A stretch of 64,000 nucleotides of DNA from UBA5794 sp963714375. GTDB taxonomy: Bacteria > Actinomycetota > Acidimicrobiia > Spongiisociales > UBA5794. Both the position numbers and the translations under genes were made by a program. This document shows, piece by piece, positions 8,418 to 17,464 of this stretch. The stretch's first letter is position 1. Every line of letters begins with the position of its first letter. The notes beneath the pieces were generated by a model, which was not told the DNA's origin, made no database searches, and was given only the letters and a program-made list of their open reading frames with translations. The DNA lies in the NCBI GenBank assembly GCA_963714375.1, contig CAVQOG010000003.1, positions 124,001-188,000 of the forward strand, read 5' to 3'.

Positions 8418-9198
8418 TGCCAGCCTCCGAAGGACGACCGAGGTATGCCTCGATGACGTCTGGATCAGTGGACACCGTTTCGTAGTCACCCTCTGCAATC
8501 TTCACTCCGTGATCAAGGACAACGACTCGATCCGAAACATCGCGGACGACACGCATCTCGTGCTCAATCACCACAACCGTCAGACCGCGCTCATCGCGGA
8601 GCCTGTTGATCAACTGGGTCATCTCCGCTGTCTCGCGAGGATTCATGCCAGCCGTGGGCTCATCGAGGAGGATGAGTTCGGGCAGGGTTGCCATCGCTCG
8701 AGCAATCTCAAGCCTCCGCCGGTTCGCATACGAGAGGACGAAAGCCGGTTGATCCCAGCGATAGCCCTTGAGACGTTGCCCGAAGAAGGAGAGGATCTCC
8801 TTACCCCGTTCCTCGATCTCCGCCTCCTCCTTGCGGAATCCGCGAGTGTTGAGCAAAGACCCGAAAATACCGGTCTTCGTTCGTGAGTGTTGTGCCACCA
8901 TCACGTTCTCAAGCACGGTCATATTCGGAAAAAGTCGCACGTTCTGGAAGGTGCGGGCGATGCCAAGTTCTGTGATCTCATGCGGCCTGTGACCGCCGAT
9001 GCTGAGTCCATTGAAGGCGATCAGCCCGGAGTCTGGGGGAAAATATCCGGTGATCGTGTTGAAGAACGAGGTCTTTCCCGCACCGTTTGGCCCGATCACC
9101 GAGACGATCTCGCCCTTATCGATATGGAAGTTCACACCGTCGAGTGCCTGGACTCCTCCGAATCCTTTGCGTAGCTCCGTGATCGCAAGCATCGACAT
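8410..9198 (-). CDS. livG: Branched-chain amino acid-type ABC transporter ATPase LivG
   Basis: A 262-residue ABC ATPase. Walker A is GPNGAGKTSFFN near residue 38. The LivG-specific insert around residues 85-140 (HSRTKTGIFGSLLNTRGFRK) is present. The signature is degenerate (LSYANRRRLEIARAMA) as in most LivG proteins, and Walker B is LILLDEPTAGMNP. The C-terminal LivG tail (EGDYETVSTDPDVIEAYLG) is complete. Start and preceding stop share TGATG, and the 3' end overlaps livF, so the genes form one translational unit. Confidence 0.93.
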   Translation of the reverse strand: MSMLAITELRKGFGGVQALDGVNFHIDKGEIVSVIGPNGAGKTSFFNTITGYFPPDSGLIAFNGLSIGGHRPHEITELGIARTFQNVRLFPNMTVLENVMVAQHSRTKTGIFGSLLNTRGFRKEEAEIEERGKEILSFFGQRLKGYRWDQPAFVLSYANRRRLEIARAMATLPELILLDEPTAGMNPRETAEMTQLINRLRDERGLTVVVIEHEMRVVRDVSDRVVVLDHGVKIAEGDYETVSTDPDVIEAYLGRPSEAGNA

Positions 9199-11018
9199 CA
9201 GGCTTCAACCTCCGCGGTGTCTTGACCAGGATCACCGGTGAGCCAGGCATCCTGCCTCAACTCGTCGTGACGAAGCTCTCGCTGTCTTCGTAGCGACGGC
9301 CACAAGCCCTCAGGTCGCTTCAACATCATGACCACGAGAAGGGCTCCATAGATGAGCAACTTGAACTGGCCGAATTCCTGCAGAAGACCCGGCTGCGTTG
9401 GACCACCAAGAACTCCGATGAGTACGACGGCTCCAACAATCACACCGGTGATCGAGCCCATACCACCGACGATCACTACGACCAGAATCACGATCGAAAT
9501 CAGGAGACGGAACGAAATCGGGAAGATCGCTCCGACCTTCGCAGCAAAAATCATCCCCGCGAGCGACGCGAAGATCGCGCCCGTGACGAACGCCGTCAGC
9601 TTGATTGTTGTCGTGTTGATACCCATCGCTTCGGCAACGTCCTCGTCCTCTCGAAGTGCCGACCAGGCTCGTCCGAGACGTGAATACTGGAGCCGCCACG
9701 AGACGTAGATCGCAATACCACTGAACACCGCAAGGAGGTAGAAGATTGCTTGCGAGTTGGTTCCGGGGATCACCACTGGCCCAATCTCGGCTGATGGGAT
9801 ATTCGTGATCCCCTGCGCACCGCCAAAATATGGCGACAGCCAGTCGGAGAGGAACAGAATGCGGACGATCTCACCGAATCCAAGGGTGACGATGGCCAGA
9901 TAGTCGCCACGCAACCTGATCACCGGAGTACCGACAAGGATCCCAGCTATCGAGCCAACCAGAATAACTGCGCCGACAACGATCCATCCCTCTGGTGTTG
10001 CGAAGTTCAAAGTGAGTTCTGGCATCCAGGTCGGCGACTCGGTCGAGGTCAGTACAGCTGTCGTATAGGCACCGACTGCGAAGAATGCGACATAGCCAAG
10101 GTCGAGCAGGCCTGCGTAGCCAACCACGATGTTGAGCCCGAGACCCATCAGGACGAACAAGCCAACATTGGCGAGCAGCTCGTTGGTGAGTCCGCCAACG
10201 ACCATCGGAACGAAGATCACGGCAAGCACCGTCACGACCCCAGCGATCAGGTTGCGACGAGCAAGGACCTCCTTCGGGAGCGCCATCCGGTCTTGACGAC
10301 GTTGATCAAGTGACTTCCCACTCGATCGGAATCCGGAGACGCCGAATACGACCACAAGGACGAACGCGGCCTGCGTCGTCAGCCCACCTCTCGGTGCATA
10401 CAGCCAGTCTGCTGCCCAATCGATGTGGAGTCCCTGGAAGAGATCGGTGATGATGAGCTCCAACATCGCCACTGCGATCGTCCCGACAACAGCCCAGCTC
10501 ACCATGCGCCGAACTGGCGGTGACACGACCTGGAGCGCTCCACCGATCAGACCGAGCAGGGCGCTGCCGATGATCCAGATGGCCGCTGCCGTCTCGATTC
10601 CTCGGCCAAACGTCAGGATGTCAACGAGGTTCGGGAGCAGGTTGGACAACCAGTCCGACAAGTCGAAGCGGTCGATGACAACAATAAGGAGAGAGAAGTA
10701 CAGACCGGCGAGCCCACCGGCAACGGTGCCAGCCAGAAGATCTCGTTCGCCTTTCACGGGCGCCTCGCCGCCATCAGGTGTCGGTTCATGTGCGGCCATG
10801 AAACCGAAGAACACCGGAACCCACAAGAGCGCAATGAACCCGAGACTCAGCCACGGATCAACGATCATCCGCTTATCGAGCACGGTGACCATCCCGGCTG
10901 CAGCGATGAACACCATCGTCAGGCCAGCGAGCGCTCCCTGACGGGAAACGCGTGACCAGTCAACGTCTGACGCGGATCGTGACTTCGGGGCCAATTCGGG
11001 CGCGACAGAGTCAGCCAT
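9198..11018 (-). CDS. livM: ABC transporter permease LivM with extra N-terminal membrane domain
   Basis: A 606-residue permease, long for LivM (E. coli about 425). Canonical LivM sequence starts near residue 255 and includes LNIVVGYAGLLDLGYVAFFA and LRGDYLAIVTLGFGEIVRI. The permease-ATPase coupling region RLGRAWSALREDEDVAEAMG is also present. Residues 25-230 form an additional hydrophobic region with about six predicted spans. It forms the channel with LivH. TGATG junctions on both sides indicate translational coupling in the importer operon. Confidence 0.92.
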   Translation of the reverse strand: MADSVAPELAPKSRSASDVDWSRVSRQGALAGLTMVFIAAAGMVTVLDKRMIVDPWLSLGFIALLWVPVFFGFMAAHEPTPDGGEAPVKGERDLLAGTVAGGLAGLYFSLLIVVIDRFDLSDWLSNLLPNLVDILTFGRGIETAAAIWIIGSALLGLIGGALQVVSPPVRRMVSWAVVGTIAVAMLELIITDLFQGLHIDWAADWLYAPRGGLTTQAAFVLVVVFGVSGFRSSGKSLDQRRQDRMALPKEVLARRNLIAGVVTVLAVIFVPMVVGGLTNELLANVGLFVLMGLGLNIVVGYAGLLDLGYVAFFAVGAYTTAVLTSTESPTWMPELTLNFATPEGWIVVGAVILVGSIAGILVGTPVIRLRGDYLAIVTLGFGEIVRILFLSDWLSPYFGGAQGITNIPSAEIGPVVIPGTNSQAIFYLLAVFSGIAIYVSWRLQYSRLGRAWSALREDEDVAEAMGINTTTIKLTAFVTGAIFASLAGMIFAAKVGAIFPISFRLLISIVILVVVIVGGMGSITGVIVGAVVLIGVLGGPTQPGLLQEFGQFKLLIYGALLVVMMLKRPEGLWPSLRRQRELRHDELRQDAWLTGDPGQDTAEVEA

Positions 11019-12271
11019 CAGGCTCGGTCCTCCTTCCCGAGCTGCTCACCGAAAAGCCCAGCGGGCTTGAAGATGAGAACGAGTATCAAAGCGGTGAAGG
11101 CGACGACATCCTTGAGTTGACTCAAACCGGGAATCTCGATCGTCCAGCCAAGAATGCCAGCCACGCCAAGCAGGATGACTGCTGCACCGAGAACGACCAG
11201 GCTTGTGCGCCCAATGGCGCGAGCAGCAACGATTCCGACGCCGCCGACCACGACGAACGTGATGCCGAGCGCGGTCGGAATCTGCCATGCAAGTCCTCGG
11301 AGAACAACATTCGGCCCGATGCCCTCGAAAAGCCCGAGAAGCAGACCACCGACCATGGCCCCGACGATGTTTCCGATTCCTCCGAGCACGGCAGCGGTAA
11401 ATGCCTTGATGCCAGGGAGAAAGCCGGTGACGGACGACACACCGCGAAACAGCAGTGCCCACAGGATTGCAGCGACTCCAGCCATGGCTCCACCGACGGC
11501 GAATGTCGTAACGATCACCCGATCAACGTTGATACCCATCAACGAGGCAATCTCTTTGTCCTCCGCAACGGCGCGCATGGCACGACCGGTAGCCGAGCGC
11601 TCTACAAAGAGCCAGAGGCCGACCATTGATATCGCGGCGATCACAAGGACAGCCATTACCGTACCGGTGACTTGAAATCCAAGGATGTCGTACTGGTTTC
11701 GGAGCCACTCTGGACCCCTTGGGTAGCTACGAACCGCAGGACCGACGAGAAGCAGAATGGCATTCTGAAGAAAGAACGACACACCAATTGAGGTGATGAG
11801 TGGGATGAGCCTTGGGGCCGCGCGTAACGGGCGATACGCGATTTTCTCGATGAGTACCGCGCTAAGGGTGGAGGCGAACATCGCCATGAAGAGCACGATG
11901 AGGATCGAGAAGATGAAGTTCGACTCCCACAGGCCGACCCTCTCCAGAGCGTCAGCGGTGAAGAACCCCACCATCGCGCCAACCATGAACACTTCACCAT
12001 GTGCGAAGTTGATGAATCCAAGAATGCCATACACCATCGAGTAGCCGAGAGCGATCAGGCCATACATCGAACCCTGGGCAACACCCGAGACAATCAGCTG
12101 TTTCCAGGCATCCGCGCTCAGGCCTTGGTCGTCGAGGCTGAGGGCGATCGTTCCGACGAACCCCCAAACGATGATGAAGATCGACATGACGCGAATCGCC
12201 CATAGGAACGAGTCTGTCCACGAAAAGCGGAAACCTCGTGTTGTGACCTCTGGGGTTTGTGTCGTTGTCAT
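11018..12271 (-). CDS. livH: ABC transporter permease LivH
   Basis: A 417-residue inner-membrane permease. Family hallmarks are GLIALGYSMVYGILGFINFA near residue 72 and the coupling loop ATGRAMRAVAEDKEIASLMG near 230. FKPAGLFGEQLGKE closes the C-terminus. It is longer than the typical 290-310 residues. There is an N-terminal span before the core and two additional C-terminal spans around residues 345-400 before the family's usual end motif. It lies about 80 bp downstream of the binding-protein gene, across a strong hairpin, and shares TGATG with livM. Confidence 0.92.
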   Translation of the reverse strand: MTTTQTPEVTTRGFRFSWTDSFLWAIRVMSIFIIVWGFVGTIALSLDDQGLSADAWKQLIVSGVAQGSMYGLIALGYSMVYGILGFINFAHGEVFMVGAMVGFFTADALERVGLWESNFIFSILIVLFMAMFASTLSAVLIEKIAYRPLRAAPRLIPLITSIGVSFFLQNAILLLVGPAVRSYPRGPEWLRNQYDILGFQVTGTVMAVLVIAAISMVGLWLFVERSATGRAMRAVAEDKEIASLMGINVDRVIVTTFAVGGAMAGVAAILWALLFRGVSSVTGFLPGIKAFTAAVLGGIGNIVGAMVGGLLLGLFEGIGPNVVLRGLAWQIPTALGITFVVVGGVGIVAARAIGRTSLVVLGAAVILLGVAGILGWTIEIPGLSQLKDVVAFTALILVLIFKPAGLFGEQLGKEDRA

Positions 12272-12287
12272 AACTGCGGCGATTCAA

Positions 12288-12325
12288 GCAGAAAGCCGGC
12301 GCCTTTGTCGGCGCCGGCCTTCTGC
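12288..12325 (-). terminator. Strong hairpin between binding-protein gene and livH
   Basis: A 16-pair stem with one mismatch: arms 12288-12303 and 12310-12325, six-base loop tttgtc, core gccggcgcc/ggcgccggc. On the minus strand it lies just after the binding-protein stop and before livH. There is no clear T-run. It probably acts as a partial terminator or mRNA-stability element that keeps the binding protein more abundant than the membrane parts, a common arrangement in importer operons. Confidence 0.7.
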
Positions 12326-12351
12326 CTCAAGTTTCGTTTTCGGTTCGTGAC

Positions 12352-13743
12352 CTATGCGGCCGAGAACTCGAAGACGATATTGTCCTTGCCTGCCTGGACG
12401 TCGGTCGGGTCAAGGTGGTGCACAACTGAAATGCGCTGTGATCCACAGTCACCGAACTCGTCACAACCAAGGGTACCTGTGATGCCAGGGAAGCCAGAGG
12501 TCGCTGTCAGTTCGGCTCTGAGCGCCGCCCTGTCAACGAACAAGCTTCCATCTGACTGCACAACAGCGACCGCATCGATCGCCGACAGCAGCAGCACGGT
12601 TGCGTCATAGGAGTGAGCCCAGAACGGTGCTGATGGTGCCTCGCCATACTCGGTCTCGTAGGCGTCAAGGAACGAATCTGCAGTGGCTCCCGTCGATGAC
12701 TGGTTGGCACCGAAGCTCAGGTTGGGACCCGAGAAGTACATACCAGCAGACTCTGGGATCTCCATGAAGTTGTCGACGAGAATCCCGTCGGCACCAATCA
12801 TGATGACATCCTCCATACCCGCAACATCAGTTGCCTGCTGGATGATGAATCCACCTTCAGGCATGAAGATCGGGAAGAACATGACTTCTGGTCCGGCAGC
12901 CGCAACCTCGGTCAGAACACCCGTCATATCGGTATCGCCCTTGTTCACAGCCGTGAACACAACAACCTCACCACCGGCTGCCGTGAACGCATCGGAAAAC
13001 GCCTGAGCGAGACCCTGCGTGTACGGATCGCCGTCGTGGACCGCCGCAGCCTTCGTGAGGCCGAGCTCCTCCATGACGAACGTCGCAACAGCTGCGCCCT
13101 GGTACAGGTCGTTGTGTGCCGTGCGGTAATAGCCGGGGTGATAATCCTTGGCTGCCGTCCCATTGAGGTCGGACGTAAGGTCAGGCGATGTGTTCGATGG
13201 TGAAATCAGAACACCACCGGACTGTGAGATCAACGGCGATGCACCTGTGGCTGCACCCGAGCACGATGTCCCAATTGTTCCGATGACCTGTTCATCAGCA
13301 ACGATTGTCTGGCCTGCGGCCTGACCACCCTCTGAGGAGCAGAGATCGTCAAGACCAGTACCCATGTTCACGTTGAAGCCTTGGATCGGCCCGTAGTCGG
13401 CGATTGCCAACTCGGTTCCACGCTGGTTCGGAACACCAAGGAACGCAACGTCGCCAGTGATGGCTTCGAGGCTGCGGATCTGGATCTCTTCACCGGCGGG
13501 AATGATGACGGCACCGAGTTCGCCGGGCGTCGGGTCTTCGCCCATGGCTTCGGTTGTCGTTGTTGTTTCTTCGGCAACGGTCGTGGTGGTATCTCCACTC
13601 GCCGCTGTCGTTGTAGTTGCACTCGCCGCGTCGTCATCGCCGCCTGATACAGCAATGATCACGATCACAATGACAGCTACTGCTGCCACCGCAATCCACG
13701 GGAGCCACTTCTTTAGGTTGTCATTCACCTTGAATGCCTCCAT
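12352..13743 (-). CDS. Substrate-binding protein of Liv-type ABC importer, membrane-anchored
   Basis: A 463-residue periplasmic-binding-protein-fold receptor (LivJ/LivK family). The N-terminus is basic (NDNLKKW) followed by one long hydrophobic helix (LPWIAVAAVAVIVIVIIAV, about residues 13-33). It has no lipobox Cys and no clear signal-peptidase site. A Thr/Ser/Ala-rich tether of about 35 residues with several TTTT runs follows. The binding domain begins near residue 75 (ELGAVIIPAGEEIQIRS) and includes GVLISPSNTSPDLT. It is likely anchored by the uncleaved helix rather than by lipid. The ligand is unknown; the downstream oxidase suggests an amino acid or amine. Confidence 0.88.
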   Translation of the reverse strand: MEAFKVNDNLKKWLPWIAVAAVAVIVIVIIAVSGGDDDAASATTTTAASGDTTTTVAEETTTTTEAMGEDPTPGELGAVIIPAGEEIQIRSLEAITGDVAFLGVPNQRGTELAIADYGPIQGFNVNMGTGLDDLCSSEGGQAAGQTIVADEQVIGTIGTSCSGAATGASPLISQSGGVLISPSNTSPDLTSDLNGTAAKDYHPGYYRTAHNDLYQGAAVATFVMEELGLTKAAAVHDGDPYTQGLAQAFSDAFTAAGGEVVVFTAVNKGDTDMTGVLTEVAAAGPEVMFFPIFMPEGGFIIQQATDVAGMEDVIMIGADGILVDNFMEIPESAGMYFSGPNLSFGANQSSTGATADSFLDAYETEYGEAPSAPFWAHSYDATVLLLSAIDAVAVVQSDGSLFVDRAALRAELTATSGFPGITGTLGCDEFGDCGSQRISVVHHLDPTDVQAGKDNIVFEFSAA

Positions 13744-13835
13744 GTTGGTTTTGGACGCGTCGACTCAGGTCGATGCGTCCAGCTAAGACTAGGCACCCCG
13801 GTGGCCGACCGGCAAGAAACAATGACGTCGACGGG

Positions 13836-15182
13836 ATGGCATCGGAGTACCTTTGCGGTGTGACCGACTCCACCGACTCCCATGTTGCACGTCAGCGGCA
13901 ACGCCTCACCGCCTCGGTAACCGACCTCGATGTCGACAGACAGCGGGCAATGTTGATTGGGCTTGTTCGTTCGCGCAATGACATTGCCAGGGGACATGCG
14001 AGCCTTGACGAGCTCGCACTGCTGACCGATACCGCAGGGTCGGAGCCCGTTGAAATGGTTCTTGTGCGACGGGAACGACCCGACGCCGCGACGTTCCTCG
14101 GAAAAGGAAAACTCCGTGAACTCGTTGCAGAGTCACAGGCTGCAGATATCGACGTTGTGGTGTTCGACAATGATCTGTCCCCCGCCCAGCAAAGAAACCT
14201 CCAGCAAGCGTTCCAGTGCGACGTGGTGGACCGAGTAGCGCTGATCCTCGACATCTTCGCCCAGCACGCCCACACGAAGGAGGGCATGATGCAGGTGGAG
14301 CTCGCACAGCATCGATATCGCCTTCCTCGCCTCCGCGGAAAGGGAACTGAACTATCCCGCCTCGGTGCTGGAATCGGCACAAGAGGTCCGGGAGAAACGA
14401 AACTTGAAACTGATCGGCGTCGGATCCTTGAACGGATACGGAAGATCGAGACAGAGCTCAAGGACGCAAAGCGCTCACGCGACACTCGCAGCAAGCAGCG
14501 GCGGAGGGCTGGCGAACCGGTTGTTGCGATTGTCGGGTACACGAACGCCGGAAAATCAACGCTATTCAATCGGTTGACGAATGCGGGCGTGTTGGTCGAG
14601 GACCGCCTTTTCGCAACTCTCGACTCAACCGTTCGAAAACTCGAACTGCCCCACGGACACTCGGCACTCGTTTCGGACACGGTCGGATTCGTGCGCGAGC
14701 TTCCCCACGAGTTGGTCGAGGCCTTCCGATCCACGCTAGAAGAGGTTGCTGACGCCGATCTCCTTGTGCACCTCGTCGATGCATCCGACGCCGATCCCGA
14801 TCAACAGCTTTCGACGGTGCGGCTGGTCTTGAGCGAGATCGGCGCATCCGAGGTCCCGGAACTCGTCGTGTTCAACAAGATCGATGCGATCGACGCCACA
14901 GCCCTCGACAGACTTCGTGCACTTCATGAAGAAGCAGTTTTCATCTCGGCACAGACGGGTGATGGTGTTCCCGAACTGCTCGAGGACATCGTCGTAGGCC
15001 TTTCGGCGTTGAGCGTTGAGATTGACTATTCAATTCCCTACGGACGCGGAGACGTCCTTGCGGAGCTTCACGCATCGGGGGACGTCCTCAAGCAGCGCCA
15101 CACGGACACGGGAACCGAAGTCACTGCTCGGCTTCCCAACGAAGAGGCGCACCGGTTCAGACAATTCACTATGAGTAGCTGA
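13836..15182 (+). CDS. hflX: Ribosome-associated GTPase HflX
   Basis: A GTPase of about 448 residues that splits or rescues stalled ribosomes. The HflX N-terminal domain includes PDAATFLGKGKLRELVAES. The linker has GPGETKLETDRRRI and a coiled segment. The G domain has G1 GYTNAGKSTLFN, G3 DTVGF and G4 NKID. The middle motif RLRGKGTELSRLGAGIGTRG is typical. The start is uncertain: ATG 13836 is preferred, GTG 13860 is possible, and a start at 13734 would overlap the divergent binding-protein gene. A long heptamer array follows immediately after the stop. Confidence 0.92.
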   Translation: MASEYLCGVTDSTDSHVARQRQRLTASVTDLDVDRQRAMLIGLVRSRNDIARGHASLDELALLTDTAGSEPVEMVLVRRERPDAATFLGKGKLRELVAESQAADIDVVVFDNDLSPAQQRNLQQAFQCDVVDRVALILDIFAQHAHTKEGMMQVELAQHRYRLPRLRGKGTELSRLGAGIGTRGPGETKLETDRRRILERIRKIETELKDAKRSRDTRSKQRRRAGEPVVAIVGYTNAGKSTLFNRLTNAGVLVEDRLFATLDSTVRKLELPHGHSALVSDTVGFVRELPHELVEAFRSTLEEVADADLLVHLVDASDADPDQQLSTVRLVLSEIGASEVPELVVFNKIDAIDATALDRLRALHEEAVFISAQTGDGVPELLEDIVVGLSALSVEIDYSIPYGRGDVLAELHASGDVLKQRHTDTGTEVTARLPNEEAHRFRQFTMSS

Positions 15183-15185
15183 AGT

Positions 15186-15310
15186 CCGATGACCGATGAC
15201 CGATGACCGATAACCGATTGCCGATTGCCGATGACCGATAACCGATAACCGATGACCGATGACCGAGAGTCCAGCTAGCTGGACTCCAAGGAACCGGACG
15301 AAGTCAGGTT
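15186..15310. repeat. Heptamer array (ccgatga type) plus palindrome and hairpin
   Basis: About 11.7 units of ccgatga and its variants (ccgataa, ccgattg) run from 15186 to 15267, all in 7-bp register. They are followed directly by a perfect 20-bp palindrome with half-site gagtccagct (15267-15286). Then comes the hairpin aaccggac-gaa-gtcaggtt (15292-15310). This is the clearest complete copy of the composite element. It lies between the convergent hflX and MFS genes. Confidence 0.92.
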
Positions 15311-15324
15311 CCCGATGACCAAAC

Positions 15325-16689
15325 CTATATCAAGTCCAGCACGCCCATGCGCTCGGGCTCCGCAGGATCGGACGTCCGAAGTCCGACGTCCGACGTCCGA
15401 CGTCCGACGTCCTTCTTCTGACTTCTGCCCTCTGCATGCGGAATGAGCACCAAACTCACATAGACGACTTGGATCACCAAAGCCACGACGCCTGCTGAGA
15501 AAAGCCCAAGCTCTCGCGGCCAGAACGGCAATACCGGGATGAGGGCACCAAATACCCATGCGATCTGGAAGATCGTTTCCGCGTTGGTGAACGCCCGCGC
15601 CCGATCCTGCTCCGGAACCGTCGTGTGCATAAGTCCGTCGAATGCGAATTTCGCTGTTCCCCACGCGAAGCCCGCTGCTGCCACGAGGACTGCAGCCGCC
15701 GTCAGCGAATCGAGTTGTGCGCCGACGAATGCAGCGATCGCTATGACGGCAAGAGCGCCGACAACCATCGGCTCCTCCCTGACCCACGATCCGATCGCAG
15801 GGGCCGCCCATGCCGAAAGGAAATAGCCGAGGCCGGCGGCCCCGAGCAATATTGCAAGACTCCCGACGCTCGAATCCGCGTCGCGAAGCGAAAAAGCAAT
15901 CAGGAGCACGAGGTATCCGTTGAGGAACCGTACTCCTGCAGTCGCGAAACGGGCGAGCCTGACCCGGCGAGGAAGCTGCGTTCTTCTGCGTGTCTTTGAT
16001 GGATGGCTTGGTCTCGCGACCGATGGCAACTGAATGGCCGACACCGCGCTGACGAGGTACACGGCCATCGCAAAAACCAGAACGGCAGTCGCGCCGAGGA
16101 CGGCGTCAAGACCTGCCCCGATCGGGACAACGATGGCCCCAGCGATGACCCCGGCACGCGCCAATCGCGCGTTGGCGTCGATCAGTTCGTCCGCGTTGCG
16201 CACCACCACGGGCAACACGCTGGCTCGTGAGATTCCGTGGAACCGCGACAGCACGAGTGACAGGAACGCAAACGGAAAGAGCCAGAACGAATCAATTGTC
16301 AGAACCAGCCCGACACAGACCGCGATTCGTCCGAGGGCAGAGATGGCAAGCCCTGCACGGTATGAGCCGGGCGAGCGGTCGTAGACGCGTCCAAGGAACG
16401 GACCGATGACGGCAAAGGGGGCAAGCGTGATCAGGAGGTACAGCGCTACATTCGAGCGCGCCTCGGTCGATGGCACCGAGAAGAACAACGACCCGGCAAG
16501 GGCAACGGCCACGAGAGCATCACCGGCGACGGAGGCAGCATGGGACTCGGCGAGCCTGCCATACCCGTGACCCCAGCCGCGGAAGACGGAGGTGAAAGCG
16601 GCTCCGAACGAACGGGCAAGGCCTTGCATCTTCGTTTCGGACCAAGCAACCACCTGTCGGTCGGTATCGTCGCTCTGGTTCATGGCCAT
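15325..16689 (-). CDS. MFS-type transporter
   Basis: A 454-residue integral membrane protein with about 11-12 hydrophobic segments and the short loop FLGRVYDRSPGSYRAG after span 2, a variant of the MFS signature. It resembles efflux-type carriers; the substrate is unknown. The last 30 or so residues are not membrane sequence: they are translated from a heptamer array (15371-15412), producing a 7-residue peptide repeat of the RTSDVG type. The original C-terminus was probably near EGRSQKK. The start may be at 16689 or 16683; neither has a convincing ribosome binding site. Confidence 0.8.
   Translation of the reverse strand: MAMNQSDDTDRQVVAWSETKMQGLARSFGAAFTSVFRGWGHGYGRLAESHAASVAGDALVAVALAGSLFFSVPSTEARSNVALYLLITLAPFAVIGPFLGRVYDRSPGSYRAGLAISALGRIAVCVGLVLTIDSFWLFPFAFLSLVLSRFHGISRASVLPVVVRNADELIDANARLARAGVIAGAIVVPIGAGLDAVLGATAVLVFAMAVYLVSAVSAIQLPSVARPSHPSKTRRRTQLPRRVRLARFATAGVRFLNGYLVLLIAFSLRDADSSVGSLAILLGAAGLGYFLSAWAAPAIGSWVREEPMVVGALAVIAIAAFVGAQLDSLTAAAVLVAAAGFAWGTAKFAFDGLMHTTVPEQDRARAFTNAETIFQIAWVFGALIPVLPFWPRELGLFSAGVVALVIQVVYVSLVLIPHAEGRSQKKDVGRRTSDVGLRTSDPAEPERMGVLDLI
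15371..15412. repeat. Heptamer array (gtccgac type) inside a coding 3' end
   Basis: Six 7-bp units of gtccgac, one with a single change, lie inside the 3' end of the MFS reading frame. On the minus strand the units read cggacgt-like. Because 7 is not a multiple of 3, three units encode seven residues, which explains the peptide period. Confidence 0.85.
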
Positions 16690-16736
16690 GCCATGAGGCT
16701 AAACGGCTGAGGTGAATGCCCTGGGCATTCACCGCG

Positions 16737-16767
16737 GCTTTCAGCTCACAGCTTTCAGCTTTCAGCT
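16737..16767. repeat. Heptamer array (gctttca type)
   Basis: About 4.4 units with 7-bp period (gctttca, gctcaca, gctttca, gctttca, gct) lie between the TetR stop and the MFS start. The unit differs from other loci but the period is the same. Confidence 0.75.
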
Positions 16768-16778
16768 CTGGCCAGACG

Positions 16779-17441
16779 TCAGGGGTTCTGTTTTGATGCC
16801 CGGTCAAGGCCGTCGATGATGAGGTCGAGGCCGAGCTCGAAGGAGTCCCCGAAGTTGTAGCCCGGCTGGAGCACATGGTTCACGGTCAGTTCCGCCAAAT
16901 ATGGATAGTCCTCGAAGATCATGTGTGAGGCCATCTCTTCAGCGACCGCGGCGAATCCCTCACCACCGGTAGCAGGGAGCATCGCTTCCTCGAAAGCGAA
17001 CCCGTACACAAAGCTGTCCAGGATGGCATAGGCGTGCGCGGTCATCTCGATCGACAGTCCACCCTGACGAAGTGTTTCGAGCACCGCGTCATGGTGGCGA
17101 AGGCTGTTCGGCCCCGGGGTGGTCCCCGATTCCATCAGTGGCGCCGCCCAGGGATGCCGGTTCAGCACCTCGCGAACGGATTCACACCGTGCTCTTATGG
17201 CTGTCCTCCAGTCATCGTCCTTGGATGGCAGATGGATCTCGCCGAAGACAATCTCCACCATCCCACCGATGATCTCCTCCTTCGAGGGCACATGGTGGTA
17301 GATGGTCATGGCCCCAACACCAAGCGATGCGGCCAGTTTCCTGATGGTGAAGGCCGCCAGCCCGATCTCGTCGGCAAGCCCGACACCTGCAGTGAAGATG
17401 CTGTCGCGTGTGAGGGTTGATCTCGCTCTGTCCTGGCTCAT
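16779..17441 (-). CDS. TetR-family transcriptional regulator
   Basis: A 220-residue repressor. The HTH occupies about residues 10-55: LTRDSIFTAGVGLADEIGLA, then FTIRKLAASLGVGAMTIYHH ending HVPSKEEI. This matches the TetR N-terminal domain. The C-terminal half is the ligand domain of the TetR_C (tetracycline-repressor-like) type. It is divergent from the dehydrogenase gene. The 99-bp gap carries two identical palindromes, each inside one promoter, so it very likely represses both itself and the dehydrogenase until a ligand, perhaps the dehydrogenase substrate, is bound. Confidence 0.88.
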   Translation of the reverse strand: MSQDRARSTLTRDSIFTAGVGLADEIGLAAFTIRKLAASLGVGAMTIYHHVPSKEEIIGGMVEIVFGEIHLPSKDDDWRTAIRARCESVREVLNRHPWAAPLMESGTTPGPNSLRHHDAVLETLRQGGLSIEMTAHAYAILDSFVYGFAFEEAMLPATGGEGFAAVAEEMASHMIFEDYPYLAELTVNHVLQPGYNFGDSFELGLDLIIDGLDRASKQNP

Positions 17442-17464
17442 CTCAAGTTCCTAAGAATTCAGGG

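Noticed and set aside
13734..13836. HflX start at 13734
   Set aside because: That extension would overlap the divergent binding-protein start and has no family similarity; 13836 is more likely.
15186..15267. CRISPR-like array
   Set aside because: Units are 7 bp without spacers, and no cas genes occur in the window.
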